A stretch of 64,000 bases of DNA from Methanoplanus sp. FWC-SCC4 (GTDB lineage Archaea; Halobacteriota; Methanomicrobia; Methanomicrobiales; Methanomicrobiaceae). The stretch is taken from NCBI RefSeq assembly GCF_032878975.1, contig NZ_CP043875.1:62001-126000 (forward strand), read 5' to 3'. The notes beneath the pieces were generated by a model that was not told the DNA's origin, made no database searches, and saw only the letters and a list, made by a program, of their open reading frames with translations. Positions 1 through 7,864 of this stretch are shown piece by piece (position 1 is the stretch's first letter; each line of letters starts with the position of its first letter). The position numbers and the translations under genes were made by a program.

Positions 1-522
1 TGCTATCATTGAGTTTACGGAAAGTCCGAATGTACCGGTAAGGAAGAGGTAGAATCCCAGTCCCCCTGAAGAAATACCTCCAAGAGCCGCACCTGCAACG
101 ATGAGCAGGAAAAACGGTACGCAGAGTATAAGGTTTACAACAGGCCCCGCTGCTGATATTTTTCCGTCCTCCTCCTTTGTCATCATTCTGCCCTGCTGGC
201 CGTATATGACGGTTGCACCCGGTGCCGCAAACACAACACCGACAAGGGCTGCAAGTGCGACTGCAACAAGAAGCATCTGGTTATCTTTGTGAAATTCAGC
301 CCAGTATCCGAATTTCATAGCACTGAATTTATGAGCAAGTTCATGGAGAAGAAATCCTATGCCGACGGTTACCAGGGATATTGCAAAAAATATGGCGAAT
401 GTGACTGGTGTTACACTTCCCCTTGTGAAAACAAGTGTAAATGCGACTGCGATTGCGATCCACCCGATAATGAGATCGTTTCTCTCCCTCGCAGGTATTT
501 TTGATATCACTTTTTCGTACAT
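1..522 (-). CDS. Site-2-protease-family membrane metalloprotease (M50), N-terminal 174 residues
   Basis: The minus-strand frame opens at an ATG (520-522) and stays open to the window edge, so only the N-terminal part is present. Residues 15-32 and 40-58 are hydrophobic helices; the second runs directly into HELAHKFSAMKFGYW, in which HExxH (H60, E61, H64) is the zinc-binding and catalytic motif of M50 peptidases. Further hydrophobic stretches follow near 83-100 and 127-147. Members cleave transmembrane substrates within the membrane. The downstream NPDG-type metal ligand would lie beyond the window. No Shine-Dalgarno sequence is seen; an AT-rich box directly upstream (about 524-545) suggests a short or absent leader. 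The small Cys-rich frame on the opposite strand at 289-504 is a shadow of this gene. Confidence 0.85.
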   Translation of the reverse strand, partial: MYEKVISKIPARERNDLIIGWIAIAVAFTLVFTRGSVTPVTFAIFFAISLVTVGIGFLLHELAHKFSAMKFGYWAEFHKDNQMLLVAVALAALVGVVFAAPGATVIYGQQGRMMTKEEDGKISAAGPVVNLILCVPFFLLIVAGAALGGISSGGLGFYLFLTGTFGLSVNSMIA

Positions 523-631
523 CTATGTTATATAGATATATTCTATGCTATCTTATGCTTGTTGGACGAACCCTCATTCTTTTCCGTGCATGAAATATTT
601 TCTATAAGTTGCGGTTACAATAAGTTATTCA

Positions 632-901
632 ATGGATCTAAAAGAGGCAAGGGAAGAACTGGCCGCAATAGATAGGGAAATAGTAACGCTCATCAAAAAA
701 AGGAGTGATTTTGCCTCTGTTATCAGGGATGCAAAAAAAGAGTCGGGAACTCCCGTGCGTGATGAAAAACAGCGTATGGGGGTTCTTTTAAGGGCGATGG
801 GATTTGCAGAGGATAGCGGTCTTGATCCTGAAAGAATATGCGAAATTTTTGAAATTCTGATTGAGATGAACGAGGATATGCAGCGAAAACTCTCAAAATA
901 A
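632..901 (+). CDS. aroQ: Chorismate mutase, AroQ class
   Basis: An 89-residue all-helical protein that converts chorismate to prephenate, the branch step to phenylalanine and tyrosine. It begins MDLKEAREELAAIDREIV, the usual helix 1 of AroQ enzymes (pattern L..R..ID.....L), followed by LIKKRSDFASVIRDAKK with the active-site Arg/Lys of helix 1-2 and a C-terminal helix from residue 66. The length matches stand-alone archaeal AroQ domains; no prephenate dehydrogenase or dehydratase is fused. It converges on the PAS gene that ends at 918. No strong ribosome-binding site is seen before the ATG. Confidence 0.85.
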   Translation: MDLKEAREELAAIDREIVTLIKKRSDFASVIRDAKKESGTPVRDEKQRMGVLLRAMGFAEDSGLDPERICEIFEILIEMNEDMQRKLSK

Positions 902-917
902 ACCAATCCTGATATTT

Positions 918-1292
918 TTATGCCGGCAGTGCACAAATCAGGAAATTATCGTCGTCAATTTTTGCACCTGAGAGTCTTACACTAAATATCCTACCTGTTT
1001 TAGTCTCTATGGTGTATGGTGCCTCAAAAACCGTGCCGGCGGTTCTGAGGGAGACCATAAATTCGTCCCTTTCTCTGCATTTAGTCCAAATCTCTGCGAA
1101 AAGTTTCCCTGTAATCTCATCTTTTCCAAGTCCGAACAGATCTGCAAAAGCTTCGTTTACAATCTTTATCAGAAAGCCGGGGTGTGTTATTACGCACATT
1201 CCGACAGGGGATTTTAAAAAAACTTCCATGTAGATGTTTTTATCTTTTTTATCCTGTTTGTCACGGAAAAAATCAGGCAGAAATCCTGTCAT
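918..1292 (-). CDS. Single-domain PAS protein
   Basis: A 124-residue protein made almost entirely of one PAS domain (about residues 20-124): SPVGMCVITHPGFLIKIVNEAF at the start of the fold and FSVRLSGAKIDDDNFLICAL at its end. There is no kinase, receiver or DNA-binding part, so it is either a free-standing sensor that acts through a partner or a remnant of a larger kinase. It lies 41 bp downstream of argB on the same strand and has a plausible GGTG ribosome-binding site five bases before its ATG, so it may be the last cistron of the arginine operon. Ligand and partner cannot be told from sequence. Confidence 0.75.
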   Translation of the reverse strand: MTGFLPDFFRDKQDKKDKNIYMEVFLKSPVGMCVITHPGFLIKIVNEAFADLFGLGKDEITGKLFAEIWTKCRERDEFMVSLRTAGTVFEAPYTIETKTGRIFSVRLSGAKIDDDNFLICALPA

Positions 1293-1333
1293 AAAAGCAC
1301 CATGAAATTTTGTTTTTTTGAAAATTTGGGAAT

Positions 1334-2209
1334 TTATGATTTCTTTTTGATCATTGTGCCTATGCCGTCATGGGTGAAAAGCTCAATTAGAAGATTGTGA
1401 TCCTTGTTCCCGTTTATTATGTGGCAGTGGCGGACACCGTTGTCAAGGCATTTAAGGCATGCAGAGAGTTTTGGAATCATACCGCCGACGATTGTTCCGT
1501 CCTTAATAAGATTCATTGCCTCGCTGTAATTTAAGCGGTGATAAATTCTTGTTCTCTGTGCATTCATAACGCCGTCAATATCTGACATGTTGATGAATTT
1601 GTAAGCATTGAGTGCAATTGCAATGTCACCTGCCGCAGTATCGGCGTTCACATTAAGGCTCAGCCCTTTTCTGTCGATTGCAATCGGAGTAATAACGGGT
1701 ATATATCCGCTTTCAAGGAGCCTTTCGAGGATTTCCGGGTTTACCTCTTCTATCTCTCCGACATGGCCCAGATCAACCTCTTCCTCTATCTCGTTGACCA
1801 TGATCTTCTGCATGGCCATCTTTTTTGCAATGAGAAGATTTCCGTCATTTCCGGAAAGACCTACACCGGCTGCCCCGAACTTTGCAATAAGGGAGACGAT
1901 ACCGTCATTTATTTTTCCGACAAGAACCATCTGGGCGATCTCAAGCGTTTCGTTGTCTGTGATGCGGAGACCCCCGACAAATTTCGGCTCCTTGCCCATT
2001 GCCTTCATTTTGTTTGTAATCTCAGGCCCTCCGCCGTGAACTATTACAATCTTCATTCCGACATAATGCAGAAGAACAACATCCTGGATTACTGTGTCAA
2101 GGACATCCGGATCGACCATTGCATGCCCGCCGAGCTTCACAACAACTGTTTTGCCGTGAAACTTCTGGATATAGGGCATTGCCTCCATTAAGACATCTAC
2201 TCGGTTCAT
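1334..2209 (-). CDS. argB: Acetylglutamate kinase
   Basis: The enzyme (291 residues) phosphorylates N-acetylglutamate with ATP, step 2 of arginine synthesis. The amino-acid-kinase fold is clear: VVKLGGHAM near residues 23-31 with the phosphate-binding Lys25, VHGGGPEI near 58-65, and the ATP-site segment [11 protein letters not shown] in the C-terminal half. Length is normal. The ATG overlaps the stop of argJ by four bases (ATGA), showing translational coupling. It belongs to the minus-strand argC-CBS-argJ-argB set. Confidence 0.96.
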   Translation of the reverse strand: MNRVDVLMEAMPYIQKFHGKTVVVKLGGHAMVDPDVLDTVIQDVVLLHYVGMKIVIVHGGGPEITNKMKAMGKEPKFVGGLRITDNETLEIAQMVLVGKINDGIVSLIAKFGAAGVGLSGNDGNLLIAKKMAMQKIMVNEIEEEVDLGHVGEIEEVNPEILERLLESGYIPVITPIAIDRKGLSLNVNADTAAGDIAIALNAYKFINMSDIDGVMNAQRTRIYHRLNYSEAMNLIKDGTIVGGMIPKLSACLKCLDNGVRHCHIINGNKDHNLLIELFTHDGIGTMIKKKS

Positions 2210-3378
2210 GTAGTGTACTTCCCGTTGATTTCAACATATTTTTCAGTAAAATCGCAGCCAAATGCGGTTGCTTTTTCACTTCCGCTCTCAAGGGAGAGCT
2301 TAAAAATCACTGTTTTGCCCTTCATCAGACTCTTTGCCGCTGCAAGATTTTCAGGATTCACCTTAATGTCAGCAAGGTTTTCTCCCTTTCTTGCCAGAAC
2401 AACCGTCTCCTCTCCGTTGCTGATTGAAATTGTCATCTCCAGAGGATCGAATGAAACACCCGCACGTCCTGCGGCAGCGATGATCCTTCCCCAGTTTGGA
2501 TCTTCGCCGTAGACTGCTGTTTTTACAAGTGGAGATCCGACAACCGTTTTTGCAATAATTTCTGCGTCTTCTTCCGTCTTCGTCCCTGTGACCTCAACTT
2601 CTATGAATTTGGTTGCACCCTCGCCGTCTTTTGCAATCATCTTTGCAAGGTTTATGCAGACCTCTTCGAGAGCCTCATAAAATTCATCCGGATCAGCTTT
2701 GCCCTTCTTTCCTGTTGCTGTTATAAAAACGCAGTCGTTTGTCGATGTGTCACCGTCGACCACCACACGGTTAAAACTTCTCCGAACGGCTTTTTGGAGG
2801 AGAGTCTTGAGTTCGTCTGCCGGAATCTCTGCATCAGTGTAGAGGAATCCGAGCATTGTTCCCATATTCGGGGCTATCATACCGCTGCCCTTTGCTATTC
2901 CGGCAACTGAAAAACCGGGCTTTTGGACGAGTGCATGCTTCTCGGCAAGGTCTGTTGTCATTATTGCCTTTGCCGCCTGAATCTCGGCATCTTCATCTGA
3001 TGTGATATTGCCGGAAATTCTCCTGCACTGATCCTCAATAATTCCGGTATCAAGGAATCTTCCGATAACACCTGTGCTTGCAACACCAACTCTTTCAGGG
3101 GTTGTTTTGAAGGCTTCGGCAGCAATTTCTGCCATCCGTTCTGTGTCTTTTAGACCCTGTTCGCCTGTATAGACGTTTGCATTCCCTGAGTTTACGATAA
3201 TTCCGTCGAGAACACCGTTTTCCATCCTCTCTTTCATAAGGATGACAGGTGCTGCCGCGAAAATGTTCTTTGTAAACACCGCAGCTGCCGTGCCGGATGC
3301 CTTAATAAGTGCAAGGCCGTATTTCCCCTCCTTTATTCCTGCGGCCTCCACTCCCAAAACTGCACAAATACTCTTCAA
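2206..3378 (-). CDS. argJ: Ornithine acetyltransferase (ArgJ)
   Basis: This 390-residue enzyme recycles the acetyl group from N-acetylornithine to glutamate (and in bifunctional forms also uses acetyl-CoA). ArgJ proteins self-cleave before a threonine that becomes the N-terminal nucleophile of the beta chain; here the site reads PNMGTMLGF with Thr174 as nucleophile. The residue before it is Gly, where many homologues have Ala. [11 protein letters not shown] and [11 protein letters not shown] are further family motifs. The start is a TTG preceded by GGAG at about seven bases. The stop overlaps argB (ATGA) and the start lies four bases after the CBS gene, so the genes are cotranscribed. Confidence 0.95.
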   Translation of the reverse strand: MKSICAVLGVEAAGIKEGKYGLALIKASGTAAAVFTKNIFAAAPVILMKERMENGVLDGIIVNSGNANVYTGEQGLKDTERMAEIAAEAFKTTPERVGVASTGVIGRFLDTGIIEDQCRRISGNITSDEDAEIQAAKAIMTTDLAEKHALVQKPGFSVAGIAKGSGMIAPNMGTMLGFLYTDAEIPADELKTLLQKAVRRSFNRVVVDGDTSTNDCVFITATGKKGKADPDEFYEALEEVCINLAKMIAKDGEGATKFIEVEVTGTKTEEDAEIIAKTVVGSPLVKTAVYGEDPNWGRIIAAAGRAGVSFDPLEMTISISNGEETVVLARKGENLADIKVNPENLAAAKSLMKGKTVIFKLSLESGSEKATAFGCDFTEKYVEINGKYTT

Positions 3379-3382
3379 ATTA

Positions 3383-3874
3383 TTACTCCTGTTCTTCGGG
3401 TTTTTCCTCAGTCATGGTGATGCCGCGTACAATATCCTGTCTGGTGACGATTCCGACAAGTCTGTCGTTTCTAATCACGGGAAGACGGGCTATCCCCTCT
3501 GCAAGCATGAGTTTTGCCCCGTCCTCAATATCGGCATCGTCCTCGATAGAAACGATATCCGAGCTCATTATATCGGAAATCGGGCTGTCTCCGATGTCTG
3601 ATAATGCCTTTTTTGTCTTTTCCCAGTTTATGAACTCCCGCACAGGGACTTCTATTACCTCAAGAGGAGAAGGAAGCCAGAGGTCTTCACTTAATTCCCC
3701 TACCTCGAGGAGTGAAAGGATATCTGTTTCGGTCACAATTCCTACGACCCTCTCCCCTTCCATCACAGGTATTCCGCCTATTCTGTATTTTCTTAAAATC
3801 CCTGCAGCCTCACGCACTTTTGCATTAAGTGTGATTGTCACGGGGTTTGGTGTCATTACATCTTTAATCAGCAT
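3383..3874 (-). CDS. Tandem CBS-domain protein within the arginine operon
   Basis: A 163-residue protein with two CBS domains: MLIKDVMTPNPVTITLNAKV to about residue 56, and SDIMSSDIVSIEDDADIEDG to about residue 152. The two are joined by a linker of about 40 residues rich in acidic and proline residues, and the tail is EEKPEEQE. CBS pairs bind adenine nucleotides or S-adenosylmethionine and usually report energy state to a partner. No catalytic or DNA-binding part is present. It sits between argC (24 bp upstream) and argJ (4 bp downstream), so a regulatory role in arginine synthesis is a reasonable inference but is not shown by sequence. Confidence 0.88.
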   Translation of the reverse strand: MLIKDVMTPNPVTITLNAKVREAAGILRKYRIGGIPVMEGERVVGIVTETDILSLLEVGELSEDLWLPSPLEVIEVPVREFINWEKTKKALSDIGDSPISDIMSSDIVSIEDDADIEDGAKLMLAEGIARLPVIRNDRLVGIVTRQDIVRGITMTEEKPEEQE

Positions 3875-3898
3875 AATAAAATTCAGTCCTTTGTTTTT

Positions 3899-4885
3899 TC
3901 AGGGGAATACAGGTCCGAACCTGAGTCCGTCCGTCTCTTCAAATCCGCACATAATATTCATGTTCTGTATTGCCTGTCCGCTTGCGCCCTTTACAAGATT
4001 GTCAATTGCAGAGACTGCAACTATCCGTGTTCCCTCGCTCTCCACTCCGATATCGCAGAAATTGCTGCCGCGCACCCCTCCGAGTGACGGGTTTTGCAGG
4101 CGCACGAAGAATTCGTTTTTGTATCTGTCCTGATAAAGCTTTTCGACCTCTTCTTGTGTAAGCGGTTCATTTAGCAGTATGTGTGCGGTTGTAAGAATCC
4201 CGCGGTTTACAGGGAGCAGATGGGGTGTGAAGTGGCATTTTGCTGACGAACCCAGAAATTTTGCTTCCTGTCTCATCTCGGCAAGATGTCTGTGGCTGGT
4301 CCACTTATATGCAGTCAGGTTGTCGGCCACATTTGTGTACTGGTTTGTTTTTGACGGGTTTACTCCCGCACCCGATACCCCTGTTTTGGAGTCATAAATG
4401 ATTGTGTGTGCGAGTTTTGCAAGCGGCGCTGCCGCAAGGGTCGCCCCTGTCGGGAAGCATCCCGGATTTGCAACAAAGTCCGCACCTTTTATGACTTCCC
4501 TGTGCAGTTCCGGGAGACCGTAGGGCGCCTCGAAATAACAGGTGTGTTCCACACCGTACGTGCTCTCGTAAATGTCCTTTGAAAGTCTGTAATCCGCACT
4601 GAGATCGACAGTTTTAATCCCCCTCTCTTTGAGCTGACCTGCATATTTCATCGCAGCAGTGTGTGGCACTGCAAGAAATGCAAAATCTGCATCGAGATTT
4701 TCGATATCAGGGTTTGTAAATTTAATATCGGTTAAATCCTTGAGATTTCTGTGGACAGAAGAAACCGGTTTTCCCTCTTCACTTCTGGAAGTTGCGCAGG
4801 TAACTTCCGCTTTGGAGTGTAAAAGAAGGAGGCGGATGAGATCCCCGCCTGTGAAACCGGACGCTCCGATGATTGCAATATCCAT
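3899..4885 (-). CDS. argC: N-acetyl-gamma-glutamyl-phosphate reductase
   Basis: The 328-residue enzyme reduces N-acetylglutamyl phosphate to the semialdehyde with NADPH, step 3 of arginine synthesis. [14 protein letters not shown] at residues 7-20 is the nucleotide-binding loop; NPGCFPTGA carries the catalytic Cys143; [14 protein letters not shown] around 217-230 supplies the usual active-site His. It is the first gene of the minus-strand operon argC-CBS-argJ-argB. ADP-ribosylglycohydrolase lies 27 bp upstream on the same strand and could share the transcript. Confidence 0.96.
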   Translation of the reverse strand: MDIAIIGASGFTGGDLIRLLLLHSKAEVTCATSRSEEGKPVSSVHRNLKDLTDIKFTNPDIENLDADFAFLAVPHTAAMKYAGQLKERGIKTVDLSADYRLSKDIYESTYGVEHTCYFEAPYGLPELHREVIKGADFVANPGCFPTGATLAAAPLAKLAHTIIYDSKTGVSGAGVNPSKTNQYTNVADNLTAYKWTSHRHLAEMRQEAKFLGSSAKCHFTPHLLPVNRGILTTAHILLNEPLTQEEVEKLYQDRYKNEFFVRLQNPSLGGVRGSNFCDIGVESEGTRIVAVSAIDNLVKGASGQAIQNMNIMCGFEETDGLRFGPVFP

Positions 4886-4912
4886 GATGAATAATATTGG
4901 ATACTGACCGGA

Positions 4913-5818
4913 TTAATTCTTTGCGCCGAAGCGATAGTACAGTCTGTTTGCCAGAGATTCTATCTTTTCCCTGTTTTCAATACCTAAAATAAGATCATCG
5001 GGAATGCCTGTCTGCCCGTACTCTGCGCCAAGCCATGCGCCGCAGATGAAGGCTATTGTATCAGTGTTTCCCCCGAGCTGTGATGCGATATAAAGAAGGT
5101 CAGGATAATCTCCGTATTTTTGTATCAGGTAGTAAGCCATCGGGAGTGTCTGATAGATGCTTACATCGTTTCCTATGACTGCAAGTGCGGAATCAAGTGA
5201 GATATTGTCCTTTGCAAGTCTGATGGCCTCGCCTGTCTTAATTCCCAGTGTTTCATCTTCCAGAAACGCATTTTTTTGTGCATTTGAGAGAGGATCAAAG
5301 TCACTGTTTATTGTTGAGAAAATCAGGGATGCAAATGAAACGACGGCTGCATGTGCCCCCGGATGCGTATGTGTGACTGCCGTTGCCTTTACAAGCTCTT
5401 CTCTCATTAAGACCGGATCTTTGTAGACGAGGGCAAAAGGGAGACCCAGTGGTATACATCCTGCTGTTGTCGAGTTGCATCCGGAATTTTCCTTTCTGTC
5501 TTTTAGGAGATGCCTGCATGCCGTTAATATGGTTCCGTCAGCGAACCTGAATCCGTTTCGGATGTGAAGCTGTTTTAGTGATTCAGCATAAGTTGCGGGA
5601 GAAAAGTTTCCACTTGCAAACAGCTCTGATGCAAGCATTACTATCTGTGTATCATCCGTGTATCCGCCGGCAGGCAGTCCTGAATTCGGGTGCCACTTGG
5701 GAGGCCTTGTGTATCCGTCTTTGAGCTGTCTCAGGGACGGGGGGGTTGTCTCAAATGGCATCCCCAGTGCATCACCCACAGCCCCTCCGAGCATTGCACC
5801 CCTGTACTCGTTCTGCAT
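4913..5818 (-). CDS. ADP-ribosylglycohydrolase family protein (DraG-like)
   Basis: A 301-residue protein of the ADP-ribosylglycohydrolase fold, which removes ADP-ribose from proteins or small molecules using two metal ions. Family motifs: GAMLGGAVGDALGMPFE (7-23), GGYTDDTQ with the metal-binding TDDT at 54-57, and near the C terminus GGNTDTIAFICGAWLGA. The last motif is normally GGDTDT; here the first Asp is Asn, while the following Asp is kept, so one metal ligand may be changed. DraG homologues in nitrogen-fixing organisms reactivate nitrogenase reductase, but no nif gene is in view, so the substrate is unknown. Confidence 0.9.
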   Translation of the reverse strand: MQNEYRGAMLGGAVGDALGMPFETTPPSLRQLKDGYTRPPKWHPNSGLPAGGYTDDTQIVMLASELFASGNFSPATYAESLKQLHIRNGFRFADGTILTACRHLLKDRKENSGCNSTTAGCIPLGLPFALVYKDPVLMREELVKATAVTHTHPGAHAAVVSFASLIFSTINSDFDPLSNAQKNAFLEDETLGIKTGEAIRLAKDNISLDSALAVIGNDVSIYQTLPMAYYLIQKYGDYPDLLYIASQLGGNTDTIAFICGAWLGAEYGQTGIPDDLILGIENREKIESLANRLYYRFGAKN

Positions 5819-5986
5819 TGATAAGTTATAGATGTGATAAAGGGATTAAATCTTCGCAATATATTATCAGCGAGATTTGCAAAATCAGGTCTTTTTATGC
5901 CATATGCTTATAAATGAATATACAATAAAGAAAATGTAAGCAAATTTTTGTTCTGTTTTCAGGACTTTTTGGGAGGTGCAAAAAAA

Positions 5987-6991
5987 GTGCTGCACATTTT
6001 GATGGTGGATGAAGAACCGGATATTCTTGAAATCGCGGAAATTTTCCTTAAAAAGTATGGTGAATATGATATTGACCGTGCTTATTCGGCAAAAGAGGGT
6101 TTGTACAAGCTTCAGGAAGGGGGATATGATGCAATCGTTTCTGATTATGAAATGCCGGAGATGGATGGTCTTACCTTCCTTGGAGAAGTAAGACGTTTAA
6201 ATCCACTGATTCCTTTTATTATATTTTCTGGAAAAGGAAGAGAGGAGGTCGTAGGAGAGGCATTCCGGAGAGGGGCGGACGGATTTGTGCAGAAAGGAAA
6301 AGATCCGAGATCACAGTTTGCAGAGCTGAATCACCAGATAGTGATCGCTTCAGAGCGAAGCCGTGCCGAGAATGAACTTAAAATGAAGGAATATGCAATT
6401 GAAAGTTCTTTTAACGGCGTCTTCATGATGGATTCAGATTTAAGGCTCTTTTATGTGAATAAGGCCGCAATTGATTTCTACGGGTATAAATCAAAGGATG
6501 AGATGCTTAACAAAAGGATTTCTGCATATTTTGACATGGAAAATTTTGCAGAAATGAACCGGAATGCATGCACTCATCTGTTTGAAAAGGGCTGGTTTTT
6601 AGGCGAGGTTAAAGGAAGAAAGAAAGATAGCTCCCTATTTGACATTCAGCTCTCAGCAATCTCGGTAAAAAACGAGATAACAAGTGATGTTTACTACTTT
6701 GGATCATTTATTGATATAACAGATAAAAAAATTACTGAGAGAGTTTTGGTTGAATTCATCAGCGAAGCGGCAAAGAGACTCAAAGAGCCTGTCGGATACA
6801 TTTCTTCCGGTCTGCATGAAGCAGTGGGCCTTATTGAGAAAGAAGGCTCTTCAGAGAAACTAAAGCTTATGCTGTCAGTGCAGATGAAGACGGCAGAACA
6901 GGTCCTTGAGAATCTTAATGATTTAAACAGGGTCATAGCGGGAGGGATAGACTCCCTTCCCGAAGAATATAAAGAGTATCTGATAAGGTGA
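5987..6991 (+). CDS. Response-regulator receiver plus PAS protein with a kinase-like helical tail
   Basis: I start this gene at GTG 5987 because GGGAGGTG (5971-5978) is a good ribosome-binding site eight bases upstream; a TTG at 5948 in the same frame lacks one. The 334-residue product has a receiver domain (1-120; acidic pocket DEE at 8-10, phospho-acceptor Asp53 in VSDYEMPEMDG) and a PAS domain (about 135-245). The last 85 residues are helical and look like the dimerisation segment of a histidine kinase but have no phospho-His motif and no ATPase domain. Four bases separate it from the next gene, so the pair probably works together. Confidence 0.85.
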   Translation: MLHILMVDEEPDILEIAEIFLKKYGEYDIDRAYSAKEGLYKLQEGGYDAIVSDYEMPEMDGLTFLGEVRRLNPLIPFIIFSGKGREEVVGEAFRRGADGFVQKGKDPRSQFAELNHQIVIASERSRAENELKMKEYAIESSFNGVFMMDSDLRLFYVNKAAIDFYGYKSKDEMLNKRISAYFDMENFAEMNRNACTHLFEKGWFLGEVKGRKKDSSLFDIQLSAISVKNEITSDVYYFGSFIDITDKKITERVLVEFISEAAKRLKEPVGYISSGLHEAVGLIEKEGSSEKLKLMLSVQMKTAEQVLENLNDLNRVIAGGIDSLPEEYKEYLIR

Positions 6992-6995
6992 ATTT

Positions 6996-7547
6996 TTGAA
7001 AGACATAGAAGAGGTACTTGCCAGTTCTGAATCCGGACGTATTGTTCTTACCACTTCATCCGCCGAAAAGATCGGTGATGTAAACTGTGAACTTGTAAGA
7101 AAGATCTCCCTATGCGGATATCGTACAATAGTAATAACTGTAAATAATCCGGCCCCTCTTCTAAAAGATCTCTATAAATCTGAAGGTATTGATATCTCAA
7201 AAGTTTTCTTTGTGGATGCTATAACAAAATATGCACTTGGAAGTCTCCCGGGGGATATAGACAACTCAATTTTTGTAAGCAATCCGGGAAACCTTACCGA
7301 TATAGGTATTGGCATAACTGAAATGCTTAAGGAAAATCCGGGAGAGAAGACCTGTGTCATCCTTGACTCAGTCAATACAATGCTCATTTATCTCCCAACA
7401 CCCACTCTTACAAAGTTCATTCATTTTTTGTCAAGCAAATTAAGGCTTATGAGGAGTTTCGGGTTTTATATTGCAGTAAAAGAAGGCCTTGATCCTATGC
7501 TTTTAATGCAGCTTAAGACATTTTCAGACGAAACGGTTGAAATTTAG
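6996..7547 (+). CDS. RecA/KaiC-like protein without a P-loop (DUF835/DUF7504-like)
   Basis: The 183-residue protein has alternating strand-helix structure typical of the RecA/KaiC fold: KISLCGYRTIVITVNNPAPLL, FFVDAITKY and a Walker-B-like strand TCVILDSVNTMLIYL. A Walker A motif (GxxxxGKT) is absent, so ATP hydrolysis is unlikely. Such proteins are common next to sensor genes in Methanomicrobiales and haloarchaea. The start is TTG, four bases after the receiver-PAS gene, which places the two in one operon. Assignment to the DUF835/DUF7504 group is from memory of family features and is moderately sure. Confidence 0.65.
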   Translation: MKDIEEVLASSESGRIVLTTSSAEKIGDVNCELVRKISLCGYRTIVITVNNPAPLLKDLYKSEGIDISKVFFVDAITKYALGSLPGDIDNSIFVSNPGNLTDIGIGITEMLKENPGEKTCVILDSVNTMLIYLPTPTLTKFIHFLSSKLRLMRSFGFYIAVKEGLDPMLLMQLKTFSDETVEI

Positions 7548-7680
7548 TTATACCTTTAATCAGTTCTTAAACAAAGGTTTCCGGAGCTTTACCGACCATT
7601 CTAAACCGGGTTTCTGTCCGGGACACCTATGAATATTTTATGTATGATTACCGTATTTTATGGCGTAAGAAAAGAATATA

Positions 7681-7745
7681 TGAGAAATTATCAGGCATCC
7701 CGATATCGGTTGAAGCGTACTGACCAAAGCTATCGGGCCTTCTCA
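7681..7745. ncRNA. Candidate stem-loop RNA
   Basis: A 65-nt element with a 6-bp outer stem, a GGC/GCC step, a 7-bp inner stem and a 25-nt apical loop that can itself form 4 bp. Bulges are on the 5' side. It matches no RNA family I recognise and the strand is unknown. It lies about 130 bp after the RecA-like gene and 120 bp before the hybrid kinase. Confidence 0.3.
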
Positions 7746-7826
7746 TTTTCAGCCGAGTTTTATGCTTCATAATAGAGTTAATTTAACCAGTATTGTGATA
7801 AATAACGGTAAAATATTTTTTATTTG

Positions 7827-7837
7827 AAAAAATATAT
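7827..7837 (+). promoter_or_regulatory. TATA box for the hybrid kinase gene
   Basis: The A/T stretch AAAAAATATAT lies 28-38 bp upstream of the ATG at 7865. At archaeal spacing (start about 25 bp downstream of the box) transcription would begin at or within a few bases of the start codon. This fits a leaderless mRNA and the absence of a ribosome-binding site. Confidence 0.5.
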
Positions 7838-7864
7838 CCTGTTCAAACATCAAATATTATTCAA

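Larger units (their letters stand above)
7548..7864. other. Gene-free interval with a candidate structured RNA
   Basis: 317 bp without a supported reading frame. The centre contains a long imperfect stem-loop: TGAGAA (7681-7686) pairs with TTCTCA (7740-7745), CCCGATA (7699-7705) with TATCGGG (7731-7737), and inside the loop GGTT with GACC. Farther upstream GGTTT and AAACC near 7575-7606 and two CCGG blocks could also pair. The 3' end holds the promoter of the next gene. It could be a small RNA, a terminator region of the preceding operon, or chance. Confidence 0.4.

Noticed and set aside
289-504. A 71-codon Cys-rich plus-strand frame
   Set aside because: It lies wholly opposite the M50 protease gene, whose HExxH and membrane helices are convincing. 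The Cys residues arise from the codon shadow of the minus strand.
3309-4133. A 274-codon plus-strand frame opposite argJ, the CBS gene and argC
   Set aside because: The minus-strand genes have clear motifs and correct operon junctions; this Ser-rich frame is a typical antisense shadow.
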